A stretch of DNA of 64,000 nucleotides. Origin: Plotosus lineatus (taxonomy: Eukaryota; Chordata; Actinopteri; Siluriformes; Plotosidae). Below the pieces are notes generated by a model. It was given only the letters and a program-made list of their open reading frames with translations, was not told the DNA's origin and ran no database searches. Shown piece by piece: positions 11,794 to 21,612 of this stretch (position 1 is the stretch's first letter; each line of letters starts with the position of its first letter). The stretch spans positions 16,407,282-16,471,281 of the forward strand of contig CM045745.1 of the NCBI GenBank assembly GCA_024760905.1. Direction: 5' to 3'. The translations under genes and the position numbers were made by a program.

Positions 11794-12706
11794 TGAAAAT
11801 AATGTGTGAAATTTCTTCAAGCCAGTCTGGTCGTCTGGCGGTCACTTTCGGAAATAATGGCCCGTGACCGGACTAGTCGGAAGCTACGGATTTTGTCCGT
11901 TGCAGCCGAAATCCGTTAAAGCGAAGTCTGTAAAACCGAGGCATGAGTGTATATCCGACATATTTGATGTATAGTTCCTGTGTGCTGCTAACTATATGAA
12001 CTTGGATCTTTTTAGGTTTAAAGCAGTAGCAGCAAAGAGCAAATTGGACCTTGTGAACCAGGGCTTCACAGAGTTCACGATCGAAGACTTTCACAACACA
12101 GTGAGTAGAAAAAAAAAAAAAAATCAAGCTGCATGTGCTGGATTGTGTAAAAGCTGATGTGTGTTGTTGTTTTAATTAGTTCATGGACCTGATTGAGCTG
12201 TGTGAGAAGCAGCCAGCCCTTGCTGAGCTACTAAGCTCTTTTAATGACCAGAGTGTGTCGGACTATGTGGTGGTTTACCTGCGGCTGCTCACCTCCGGCT
12301 ATCTGCAGAGAGAGCATGCCTTCTTTCAGCACTTCATAGAGGGAGGGCGTTCAGTTAAAGAATTCTGCCAGCAGGTATGACATGGGGTAGAACTGTTAAG
12401 ACATACAGGACGTCAGAGAAACAGAGAGCTAAGCCTAACTTAAAGCTAAAGAAAATAGACCAATGTTCAGACCAGCTTTAGCACTAATGTCACATGTTCT
12501 TTTTGCAGGAAGTAGAGCCAATGTCCAAAGAAAGCGACCACATCCACATCATAGCCTTAGCACAGGCACTGAATGTGTCCATATTGGTTGAATACATGGA
12601 CCGAGGGGAGGGTGGTACAGTTAACCACCACATTTTCCCAGAGGGCAGCGAGCCACGCATCTTCCTACTCTATCGACCAGGTCATTATGATATCCTATAC
12701 AAATAA
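4385..12706 (+). CDS. otub1: OTUB1, ubiquitin thioesterase (otubain 1), complete gene, 7 coding exons
   Basis: Joined exons are 4385-4427, 6931-6992, 7346-7444, 10457-10575, 12016-12100, 12180-12374 and 12509-12706, giving 801 bp and 266 residues (human OTUB1 has 271). All introns are GT/AG and all phases fit. OTUB1 is a cytosolic and nuclear OTU-family cysteine deubiquitinase that cleaves Lys48-linked ubiquitin chains and also inhibits E2 enzymes such as UBC13 without catalysis. The catalytic Asp83 and Cys86 lie in [11 protein letters not shown] and the catalytic His260 in [11 protein letters not shown], so the enzyme looks active. The exon-1 N-terminus ([15 protein letters not shown]) is shorter and diverged from the mammalian one, as expected for this disordered tail. 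The gene converges with shroom4. A teleost duplicate (otub1a or otub1b) cannot be assigned from sequence alone. Confidence 0.96.
4911..4954 (+). repeat. pyrimidine-rich (CTTTT)n tract in otub1 intron 1
   Basis: Low-complexity C/T tract, mainly CTTTT units followed by a T run. Confidence 0.8.
5230..5259. repeat. (CA)n microsatellite
   Basis: About 15 CA dinucleotides in otub1 intron 1. Confidence 0.95.
5506..5858 (-). mobile_element. SINE-A copy, near full length, in otub1 intron 1
   Basis: Tail at the low-coordinate end (GAGTCGCCACAGCGAATCAT, TTGGCATAGG, GATGCCCTTCCTGACACAAC) and tRNA-like head at the high end (ACTCGAACCCCCAACCCGAA, CCACTAGGCCACCACTGCCC). About 350 bp, the longest copy here together with the one at 44476. 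Confidence 0.85.
6385..6500 (+). mobile_element. decayed SINE-C fragment
   Basis: Degraded matches to the SINE-C body: GTGCGAAGTTTGCATGTTCT, GGGTGCTATGGTTTAATTCT and AATGCAAAGGCATGTGAATT. Strongly diverged. Confidence 0.45.
6545..6782 (-). mobile_element. SINE-D copy (tRNA-derived)
   Basis: Shares AATAGTCACACACCTTGTCG, a GAAAGCGCT...TTAC.AATGAGCTCACA block and other segments with 9900-10152, so it is an interspersed family. On the - strand the end reads like a tRNA (GTGCATCGACAAGGTGTGTG). Orientation is inferred from that tRNA-like end. Confidence 0.6.
6931..6992 (+). CDS. otub1: otub1 coding exon 2
   Basis: Acceptor TTTTTGCTAG|GAG, donor GAA|GTGAGT. It encodes [20 protein letters not shown] plus E, nearly identical to mammalian OTUB1; this helix contributes to E2 and distal-ubiquitin binding. 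Phase 1 in, phase 0 out. Confidence 0.93.
7346..7444 (+). CDS. otub1: otub1 coding exon 3
   Basis: Acceptor GAGACAG|ATAGCC, donor ATTAAG|GTTAAG. It encodes 33 residues ([14 protein letters not shown]... to ...IYQLKIK), the same length as the mammalian exon; this is the region preceding the catalytic core. Confidence 0.93.
7650..7912 (+). mobile_element. SINE-A body joined to an L2-like tail
   Basis: The SINE-A body (GTGCGGCTAACTGGGTTATC, GTAAAAGAACCATTGCTGAC) runs to about 7770. The end is then not the RTE-type tail but GACCCTAATTAGGATTAAGC followed by AATGAATGAATG, the tail seen on L2-mobilised fish SINEs. It is either two abutting fragments or a tail swap. Confidence 0.6.
8114..9743 (-). 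mobile_element. Tc1/mariner element, decayed, 1.63 kb
   Basis: Bounded by TA (8112-8113 and 9744-9745). Left end CAGTTGTGTTCAAAATAATA; the complement of the right end starts CAGTTGTGTTAATAATAACA. An inner repeat, CTGCTATTATCTTGAACA at about 9536-9554, suggests the IR/DR layout of fish Tc1 elements. The - strand holds a broken DDE transposase: [10 protein letters not shown] (with the catalytic Glu) and [19 protein letters not shown] near the C-terminus, and [20 protein letters not shown] further upstream. Many stops and frameshifts, plus a T-tract at 8552-8578, make it non-functional. It lies in otub1 intron 3. Confidence 0.85.
9900..10152 (-). mobile_element. SINE-D copy
   Basis: Second copy of the family at 6545. 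Shared blocks include GAAAGCGCTGTC, GAATGAGCTCACAAAC, TTGATAGTCACACACCTTGT and the end CACTTGGGAGC. Confidence 0.65.
10457..10575 (+). CDS. otub1: otub1 coding exon 4 (catalytic Asp/Cys)
   Basis: Acceptor CCCAAAG|GATCTC, donor CAGAA|GTAAGC. It encodes [18 protein letters not shown] and [20 protein letters not shown] plus Q. It carries the OTU motif with Asp83 and the nucleophile Cys86. A long T run precedes the acceptor (10419-10446). Phase 0 in, phase 2 out. Confidence 0.95.
11050..11215 (+). mobile_element. hAT-like element end
   Basis: CAGGGGTGGCCAACCTGTCA followed by AGAGCCACTTTTTT, and further on CAAAGAGCCACATCATACAC, matches the terminal pattern of fish hAT/Charlie-type non-autonomous elements. 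No matching right end was located, so the extent is open. A T run (11085-11110) and a CA-rich stretch are included. Confidence 0.45.
11770..11795. repeat. (AT)n microsatellite
   Basis: About 12 AT units after an A run, in otub1 intron 4. Confidence 0.9.
12016..12100 (+). CDS. otub1: otub1 coding exon 5
   Basis: Acceptor TTTTTAG|GTTTAA, donor AACACA|GTGAGT. It encodes [20 protein letters not shown] then TIEDFHNT, part of the OTU fold. Phase 2 in, phase 0 out. Confidence 0.94.
12180..12374 (+). CDS. otub1: otub1 coding exon 6
   Basis: Acceptor TTAATTAG|TTCATG, donor CAGCAG|GTATGA. It encodes 65 residues from [20 protein letters not shown] to [11 protein letters not shown], including [20 protein letters not shown] of the OTU core. 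Confidence 0.95.
12509..12706 (+). CDS. otub1: otub1 coding exon 7 (catalytic His), stop
   Basis: Acceptor TTTTGCAG|GAAGTA, stop TAA at 12704-12706. It encodes [20 protein letters not shown] to the end [11 protein letters not shown]; His260 is the catalytic histidine. The stop codon lies inside an AATAAA hexamer (12702-12707). Confidence 0.96.
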   Translation, partial: EVEPMSKESDHIHIIALAQALNVSILVEYMDRGEGGTVNHHIFPEGSEPRIFLLYRPGHYDILYK

Positions 12707-13030
12707 ATGTGCTATTTCAGTACCATGGTGGAGCATTCACCAGAGAAATGGCCACGATTACTCCTGCATCTCTGTGTGATCACTGCATCATGGTATTGCA
12801 AAATATGTACAATGAACATAAAGTTCCTGTTATGATGAAGCCCCCGAATGAATTAATGAATGATTAAAAGTAAGCAGTGATCCAGCATTAGGGTTGTACA
12901 GTTTTTTGTTTGTTTGCTTGTTTTCTTTGTGGTTGTAAATGTTATCAACTTGCTTTTAGTTACTGTTTTTTGTTCTGTATGTTATGCTGCGTTTCATGAG
13001 TTTTATTAAAAGGATTTTCACCTTAAGTCT
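12707..13030 (+). other. otub1: otub1 3' UTR
   Basis: About 320 bp of T-rich sequence after the stop, up to the likely cleavage zone downstream of ATTAAA at 13005-13010. Confidence 0.6.
13005..13010 (+). terminator. otub1: otub1 poly(A) signal ATTAAA
   Basis: ATTAAA about 300 bp after the stop, followed within 25 bp by a T/GT-rich stretch (TCTTCAGTGTTTTTGACCTG). This fits the use of the common variant hexamer. Confidence 0.6.
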
Positions 13031-13092
13031 TCAGTGTTTTTGACCTGTGTATGTGTATATATATATATTATAGAAAAAAATTAAAATTTTGG

Positions 13093-15345
13093 GGGTGCAG
13101 TCGTGAGGATGGGCACAAACAAGTTTCTGTCCTCACGCTGGTCCCAAGCCCGGATAAATGCAGAGGGTTGTGAAAGGAAGGGCATGCGGTGTAAAACTTT
13201 TGCTAAAATACAGAATGCGAACCATCAAGACCTCTAGGACTGAGAGTAGGGACTTTGAATGTTGGAACTATGACGGGGAAAGGTCGAGAGCTGGCTGGCA
13301 TGATGCAGAGGAGGAAGGTGGACATACTGTGTGTTCAGGAGACCAGGTGGAAAGGTAGCAAGGCTAGAAGCTTAGGAGCAGGGTTTAAGCTGTTTTATCA
13401 TGGTGTGGATGGGAAGAGAAATGGAGTTGGAGTCATCTTGAAGGAGGGGTTGGTCAGGAAAGTTCTAGAAGTGAAAAGAGTGTCAGACAGAGTGATAGTC
13501 TCAAGTTAGAAATTGGAGGTGTGATGCTCAAAGTTGTTAGTGCTTATGCCCCACAGGCAGGATGTGAGCTAGAGGAGGAGGAGAGATTCTGGAGTGATTT
13601 AGATGAAGTGATGCAGAATACCTCCAGAGTTGAGTGATCATTGGTGCAGACTTCAATGGACATGTTGGTGCTGGCAACGGGATGAGGAAGTGATGGGCAG
13701 GTTTGGTATCCAGGACAGGAACACAGAAGGACAGACATTGATAGATTTTGCAAAAAGGATGGAAATTTCTGTGGTGAATACTTTCTTCCAGAAGAGAAAG
13801 GAGCATAGGGTGACTTATAAAAGTGGAGGTAGGAGTACACAGGTAGACTACGTCTTGTGTTGGCGATGTAATTTGAAGGAAGTCTGTGACTGCAAAGTAG
13901 TAGTGGGTGAGAGTGTTGCCAAACAGCATAGGATGGTGGTGTGCAGGATGCTACTGATGGTGAGAAAGGTGAAGAACAACAAAGGCAGAGCAGAAGACAA
14001 AGTGGTGAAGCTGAAAAAGGAAGAGTGTCGTATTGTCTTCAAGGAGGACTTGAAACAGGCTTTGGGTGGTCAGGAAGTGCTTCTAGATGACTGGACAACT
14101 ACAGCTAATGTGATCAGGGTGACAGGTAGGAGAGTACTTGGTGTGTCCTCTGGAAGGACAGTAGGTAAGGAGACTTGGTGGTGGAATGAGGAAGTGCAGG
14201 AGTGTGTACAAAGGAAGAGGTTGGCACAAAGAGCACCACAGATGCAGTGTTTGCTTTGAGGATGTTAACAAAAAAGTACAGAGAAGGCCAGAGGGAGCTG
14301 CATTGTGCCTTTGTGGATCTGGAGAAAGCATATAACAGGGTGCCAAGGGAGGAACTGTGGTATTGCACGAGGAAGTCTGGAGTAGTAGAGAAGTATGTTA
14401 GAGTGGTGCAGGACATGTATGAGAGATGTAAGACAGTGGTGAAGTGTGCTGTCAATGTGACAGAAGAGTTCAAGGTGGAGGTGGGACTGCATCAAGGGTC
14501 AGCTCTGAGCCCCTTCTTGTTTGCTATGGTGATGGACAGGCTGACAGACGAGGTTAGACAAGAATCTCCATGGACTGTGATGTTTGCAGATGACATTGTG
14601 ATCTGTAGTGATAGCAGAGAACAAGTGCAGGAAAATCTCGAGATGGCGTTACGCCCTGGAAAGGAGAGGAATGAAGGTTAGCCTCAGTAAAACGGAATAC
14701 ATCTGTGTAAACAACAAACACCCAAGAGGAGCGGTGAGGTTACAGGGAGCAGAGATATAGAAGATGGAGGATTTTAAGTACTTAGGCTCAACAGTCCAGA
14801 GCAATGGAGAGTGTGGAAAAGAGGCGAAGAAGCGTGTGCAGGCAGGTTGGAATGGTTGGAGAAAAGTGTCTGGTGTGATAGGAAGGTATCGGTAAGAATG
14901 AAAGAAAAAGTGTACAAGACATGGTGTTGAGGCCAGCGATGTTGTATGGTTTAGAAACAGTGGCGCCGGGGAAAAGACAGGAGGCCGAGCTGGAGGTAGC
15001 AGAGATGAAAATGTTGAGGTTCTCTTTGGGAGTAACGAGGATGGATAGGATCAGGAATGAGCACATCAGAGGGACAGCACATGTAAGATGTTTTGGAGAC
15101 AGTCACAGAGGATAGATTGAGATGATTTGCACATGTACAGAGGAGGGATAGTGAGTATATTGGTAGTAGGATGCTGAGGTTGGAACTACCAGGCAGAAGG
15201 CCTAGAGGAAGACCAAAGAGACGATTCATGGACGTGGTGAAGGAGAACATGAAGGCAGTTGGTGTAAGAGAAGAAGATGCAGAGGACAGGGTGAGATGGA
15301 GGCAGATGATTCACTGTTGCGACCCCTGAAGGGAAAAGCCGAAAA
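13093..15345 (+). pseudogene. RTE-clade LINE copy 1 (endonuclease + reverse transcriptase), internally deleted
   Basis: A broken non-LTR retrotransposon. 13255-13509 encodes the start of an APE-type endonuclease (NVGTMTGKGRELAGMMQRRK, VDILCVQETRWKG). 13630-14259 continues it ([28 protein letters not shown]). The reverse transcriptase palm follows at 14230-14681: LEKAYNRVPREELW, GLHQGSALSPFLFAMVMDRL and the catalytic MFADDIVICS (Asp codons 14589-14594). The C-terminal part reads [20 protein letters not shown]. Against copy 2, some 700 bp are missing at about 14217-14228, joining the linker straight to the palm. It ends with GCGACCCCTGAAGGGAAAAG just before the non-coding tail. The clade is given as RTE by the resemblance of its proteins to BovB/Expander-type elements. 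Confidence 0.85.
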
Positions 15346-15867
15346 GAAATATATATTTTATTACACACACACAAACTTTAGATAATAATCACATCAACCT
15401 CAGAATCCTTATGACTTTGATCATGGTGTGAGTGTTAGTGCCAGACTTACGTTTTTTACTCACTAGTTGGTCTTTATAGATTATCATGTGCAACTATCTC
15501 TGAAATTAACGTAGAATAGTGGAAAACAAACATATCCAGAGAGTGGTGATTATACAGGTGGAAATACCACGATGATCAGGAGGTGGAGATGGTGCAGACT
15601 GGTGAGAGTGGACAGACTACAGTAACCGTATGATAACTATTTTACAGTTTAGTTCTTGACATGTACAGTATTTATACTGATTCCTCACGGTTGGCTGATA
15701 TTACATGAACATACAGTATGGCTGATAAAGCAAACAATGTGTGGACATATTTGCAGAATTTTTATGATGTGGATATAATTTATTTGTTGAACCACATACT
15801 AATATTAGGTTGGACACAATCATTCACTTACATTTACACTTATGGGCAAGTAATCCAATGTGTATGT
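15346..15867. other. intergenic sequence between LINE and SINE-C
   Basis: Begins with a short ACACAC tail of the LINE. Nothing else recognised. Confidence 0.4.
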
Positions 15868-16022
15868 CTGTGGAATGTATGAGGAAACTGGAGTACCTGG
15901 AGGAAACCCATGCGAGTTCAGGGAGAATATGAAAACTTTACAAAAAAGCCACAGCCTCACTGAATCCGGGACCATCCTGCACGAAGTTGGACGTGCTCAC
16001 CACTGTTACTGTGCTACCCATA
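15868..16022 (-). mobile_element. SINE-C copy, partial
   Basis: Reverse-complement form of the SINE-C body: GTACCTGGAGGAAACCCATG, GAGTTCAGGGAGAATATGAA and, at the head, GTGCTCACCACTGTTACTGT. Diverged. Confidence 0.65.
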
Positions 16023-16149
16023 AAAATTTCAGCATTAAGAAATTCTATGTCAGAATCAGATAAATAGAGAAAGTAAATTTAGTCTGAATGAAACAGCTTG
16101 TGTTCGCACATCTGTAACAGGGGTGTTTTAAAAGGAAAAAAAAAAAAAA

Positions 16150-17380
16150 AGACAAAAACACCAAATATGTAGCTTAAAATATTTATATTCTATAATCAAG
16201 TACATATTCCACACTGGATTTAAGCAAACCAAAATATCATGGAAATTTATCACTTACAGTTCAACCAAATATTTTCATACAGTTCCAGCGTGAAGTAATT
16301 TATGAAGTTATCATACAACAACAACAAAAAATAATACAGAGCACAGAAGGAGGCATTACTGTATATACAAGACAAAGTATACATTACCATTGCCTTTTTT
16401 TTTTTTTTTTTTTTTTTGCTGTTACCTGTAACAATCATCTTTGGCACTCGTAAATACTGCAAGGCAGGTATTTAAAAAAAAAAAAAAAAAAAGGAATAGA
16501 ATCCCAACAATATATCATTGAATACATGGTTGGCTGAAAACAGCACATGAACTGTTCAATTAAAGCAGCATTGTTCCCTCTAAAGAGGAAAATGATATTA
16601 AAAAGCAGTTTGCTTAATAAGAAACAATACACTATTATACACATGATGTTTGCAACACTGGAAGCATGAGCAGAAAATACAAAGAATGTAAGAACAGTTT
16701 TAACGGACAAAAATGTTCAATGCAGCTGCACGGAGTACAACACAACTACAGCAAGAATTTCCTTTAAAGACGCGAGTGTTGCATGTAGTTATTCAAAATT
16801 AGCACCACAGGTCTCTTATTGTTTTAGGACATGAGATTAATCTTTGGCATCATTCAAAAAAAAAAAAAAAAAAAAAAAATCAGATATCACTGATAATGAA
16901 TGTAGTAAAGCACTTTATAATGAAAAGGCACAAGTAAGTCATAAAGCTTCGGATTTGCCTAAATAAGTGGATGTTATCAGAACAGAACGCACATCCAGAC
17001 GCAGACTGACTGCTGTAGGAAAATCTTAATAGATGATTCTATAACACTTTCTATACAATACAAATTCCAGTCTGAACCCAACACAGTGCTCTTGAGTGAT
17101 GTTAGAGCAGAACACTATTCCTGCACATATGGTTTATTTCTGTATTTAAAAAAACTATTCTAACATATGAAATATATTGTTTGTTTTGCCAAATTGGCTT
17201 GAAAGTCTCAGTCTATGTTTAGTGCTCAATATGGTGACATTCAAGGTGGTCAAATCTCGGTAAACAGAACACCACCACTCAAGTTCTTCATCTGATTTTG
17301 CTGAGAGACGTAAATAAATAAACAGCAGTGCATGGACAGGTCTTCAGTTGGCATTAATGATATGCATGCACACACACATA

Positions 17381-17428
<48 letters not shown>

Positions 17429-17674
17429 ATGTGGTTTCGAGTAGGATTTGAGGTCATATACTGCTTAGAAATTGTGTGAACAAGTGGCAAATGGCTGCCG
17501 CAAAGCATCAGCTGATATTACAACTGAAATTCACTGTGCTTGTGGTTGAGAAGTCTGTCACTATTGGATGTTTTTTTTCGTGACATTCATATACCGTCAA
17601 ACCAATTTAGAAACTTTCACGTGCTGGTACGCACACAAACACACATGACTTTCCTGGTTTTTTAACTTCCAGTT
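16150..17674 (-). other. shroom4: probable shroom4 3' UTR and flank
   Basis: About 1.5 kb downstream of the shroom4 stop, with no shared interspersed repeat and no long ORF. It holds several A or T homopolymers (16397-16418, 16471-16491, 16857-16879) and a CA microsatellite. The cleavage site was not determined; a TTTATT (AATAAA on the - strand) lies at about 17133. Confidence 0.45.
17369..17426. repeat. (CA)n microsatellite in shroom4 3' UTR
   Basis: More than 20 CA units, interrupted once near the start. Confidence 0.95.
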
Positions 17675-17944
17675 TCAATAAGGTCCGTATCCCAGACCGA
17701 GGCTTTCCTTGAGGCCACGGAGCTGTTCTTCTCCGAGCCGGATTTTATCATCCAGCTGCCGCTGTTCCACCAGCAATGCTGCCTTCATCTTTACAAAATG
17801 GCTGTAATCACGCAGCTGTTCTGGAGTCAGGCAGCGACCTAATACACTGCCCACGGCTTCCTCCCTTCGGTCCACATGCTCCTTCAGCTCCTGAGCTTCA
17901 GCCAGCTGTGCAAGGAGCTGTTTCTTCTTGTCCAACAGGGGGAG
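17675..17944 (-). CDS. shroom4: shroom4 last coding exon (ASD2 C-terminal half)
   Basis: Acceptor TTCTTTAG|CTCCCC, stop TGA at 17677-17675. 89 residues: [60 protein letters not shown] and the end GLGYGPY. These are the coiled-coil helices of ASD2 that bind the Rho-kinase Shroom-binding domain. Confidence 0.95.
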   Translation of the reverse strand, partial: LPLLDKKKQLLAQLAEAQELKEHVDRREEAVGSVLGRCLTPEQLRDYSHFVKMKAALLVEQRQLDDKIRLGEEQLRGLKESLGLGYGPY

Positions 17945-20559
17945 CTAAAGAACCATAAGAGAAACGCATCAAAGAAATACTGATGGGCACCTCTTACTTG
18001 AGGATACAGGGAAATTAAATTATAAATTGGTAAAAGAAAAAAGCAAATATATAGGCACAGCAAAAACCTATGATTTGTATATTTCGATAACTCACCCTCT
18101 CATGATGCCCGGATTCAGAGTCCAGGCAATCCAAAGCACTCTCCACTCTGAGCAGCCTGCCGGATAGTGATAACAGGAGACTAGTCACTTTGTCCAGGTC
18201 TCCAATAAACATACGGAACTTGTCAACCTCGTTTGGCTTACAGACAGCCAGCACCAGGCTCTCCACTTCCTCACCAAGCTGAATGTTTGCTCTGATGTCC
18301 TCCTGCAAACCTCTCTGGGCTTCCCGCAACACTCCTAGCTTCTTACGCAAGCTTTCCATCAGCTGTCTCTGCAAATGATTTGGAAAAGTTCAGTTCAGAA
18401 ATGAAGCTGGATGACTGAGCCACTCTTCATTTCTTATTCGTCTAGAATAGTATATAGATGGAACCCAGACAAATAAGCCCAAACCTTATAATTAAGCTCT
18501 TTGTCCTCTTCTTTCTTTACTAGGAAGTCTGGCATCTTATTAAGGAGTTGAGCTTTGTTAGTAGATGCTCTGTAGGTGGTAGTGATTGAGCCCTGTGGAA
18601 CTGAGGCGCTCTGTCTTGAAGACCTGGAGCAATAAACATTCAGTCTGAGCAATTAAACCAAGTAATAAATGCATTGTAAAGCCTACTGTTCACCTCTACC
18701 AAGCCCAAGCCCAGTACAAATTTCCCATTTAAATGCTAGACAGTATGCAAATGAAGCACGTTTCTCTAAAAAAAAAAAAAAAAGTTATACCTCTCCACCA
18801 TGTCTCCACTCACTATACCACCTCCTCTCCAACCATCTGCTCCACTCCCTGTATAGTGAGGGAACAGTTCCCCCATAAGCTCCTTTCCAGCTCGGCCACG
18901 ATTCTCTTCGAATAAAGAGTCCACAATAGATGCCCTCTGCCCTCTCATCATCCCTAATAATGGAGCCTTTTCGTCAGTCACAGTGTCAATGTCTGTTTCC
19001 AGCACCGTCACAGGCTGAGCAAAACACTGCATCTCTGTCCTGTCTTGAACTTGCCTTCGCTGCTCTGCTGCTATTCCCTCACTCTCGCGAAACTCATCTA
19101 TGTCCGTCTCATAGGGCAAGGCCTGGTCCTCACTGGAAGGTAGACTTTGGGTAGAAGGTTCCAGAGTCTTGATGGTAGTGCCTGGCAGGCGTATTTGCTG
19201 AGTTTGAATCTTTAAATGCTGCTGGTTGTAGTTCATAGTGAAGTAGGACTCAGGGTAGATGGGTTCAGTGCAAGACCCGTTCTCTAAAGCAGGGACCGGG
19301 ACTGGTGACTTGCTGGCATTGTTGCTTGCTGTGTAGTTGTTAGAGGACGTCAAGTCCCATTCTGCTCTGTGCTGATAAATGGCTGGTTTTACCAAAGCTG
19401 GTTTGTAGTGATCAGAAGGCTGGGACCAGATTTGCTCAGAATGTCTGAAATGTAACAGAACACTAAAATGAAAGTGAATACATCTGGAGAAAGAAATCAA
19501 ACATGAAATAAGGTGAAAACAATAGTGTAGAAGAATCGCAAGTGACAGGGTCTATTATCAGGGGTGTCAAACTCCTGCCACAAAGGGCCATGTGGCTGCA
19601 AGTTTTTGTTTCAACCAAGCAGCAGCACACCTGATTTTGCTCATTTAAACATCTGAGTTTTCAGGTAGTTCATTGGTCAGTCTCTATCCAGAGCACACAG
19701 ATTGACCAATCAAATGCGTGAAGATTCAAACTGTTTGTTTAAATGAGCAAAGTCAGGTGTGCTGCTGCATGGTTGAGACAAAAACCTGCAGCCACATGGC
19801 TCTTTGTGGCACCACTTTGACACCCCTGGTTTATATGCAATAATAGCAGCAGTGAAAGTTGTGACATTTTCAGAAAAAACAGGCTGCACTTGATATTGAT
19901 GAATTTGATTCAATATCTCCTGCAGTGCTACTTCAGTAAAAAAAACCAACCAAATGTGCGTTTTAACGGAATCAACTTCAGGTTATATTCAGTGTTATAT
20001 TTACACTAGTTATCCTTTCAATAAATATACCTTCCAAGGCAATTGAATCTCAATTAAATTTTTTTACCCTGAAGAGTCCAGCTTCTACTTCTAACAGTTT
20101 TATTTATTTTACCTTTTGCCATCGTACAACCTTGTTGTTTTTGTTAAGATTTGCTTATCTTCTGCTGTAGAAATTACATTTTTCTTCGCCAACAAAAAAC
20201 ACATTACTCTGCTAAAGCGTTATTCTTGCTTCGTGGTTTCCATGGCTACAGCATGAAAATTAAGTTTGGGGGTTTTTTTGTAGCCCTTCTTTCAGTCATT
20301 GCAGCCTAAAGTAAAATTTTTTATATATATTTATATACCAGTCTATAAAGTCGTTCCCTTCTTTTATTTTATTGTTTATTAATTTATACTATTTATGTAT
20401 CTATTTATTTATTTACTTATATAATATATATGTATGTGTGTATGTTTGTATATGTATCTATTTTTGCACCCCCTACTGATGGTACCTCAAGAGCCTGTAA
20501 CAGTGAATTTCTCCATTGTGAGATTAATAAAGCTGTATCTTATCTTATCTTATCTTTAT

Positions 20560-20621
<62 letters not shown>

Positions 20622-21547
20622 GAGTGGTACCTCACTTTACGAAAGTCTCACCAAACTAAAAATTCAGGTTACGAAACAAATTTTCCTAAAATTTTTGTCT
20701 CTGGATATGAAACAAGTTCACGTTACGAAAGCGCCATCTTAAAAATTCAAACGCACCAGTCAAATATTCAAACAATGCGCGAGTTGCTTTCCCATTGATT
20801 GTCTCCCAATACCCCTCCCCGCTGGCCTCCCATTCGCTAGGAGGGAGCTGAATCTCCATTATACAGTACTGTACCCACAATGCTTTTCGTGTACCTTTGA
20901 CCCATTGTTTGACACAGGCGTGAAGGAGAGTTGTACTGTTGGTTTGTGAGTTTCGTGAGGTTTTTTTGAGTGTTTTCATTGCAAAGTTATTTTTCATTAT
21001 TAATCATGAGCCCCAAGAAAGTGATTCCCGGTGAGACTGTAAAAAAGAAGCGAGCTCCGTTATCAATAAAAGTAAAATAGGAGATGATAAAAAAATATGA
21101 AAGTGGGATTCGGTTGAGTGAAATTGCTAAGGAGTATGGCCAAAACCCCTCTACAATCGGGACGATACTGAAGCAGAAGCAGGCCTTAAAAGCGGAGATA
21201 CAGTGACGGAGGCGATTATTTAAAAAAAAAGCAACAGCCATATTTAAGCCCCTCGTGAAGGAGGGTGGGGGTGGGGGTTCTTCGGACTAGTAACCCCCGA
21301 ACGTTAAAGCGTAGCATGGGTGGTTCGAGAGATTTAAAAAAGGTAAATAATTTTCTTGTACTTTTAACACCTATTTCATACACAATTGGTGTACTTTTAT
21401 AATTTTTAAAGGGTTTAGGGGATAGTATTGGGAGACCTGGAACGAATCACGCGTTTTACATGTAGAATGCGGTTCAACTTATGAAAAATGCAGGTTACAA
21501 AAAAGGCTCTGGAACGGATTAATTTCATAAGGTGAGGTACCACTGTG

Positions 21548-21612
<65 letters not shown>

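Noticed and set aside
13537..15374. Several - strand open frames over the RTE LINE (and again at 41265-42272 and 48044-48697)
   Set aside because: They are antisense shadows of the LINE coding strand; the same shadows recur at each copy.
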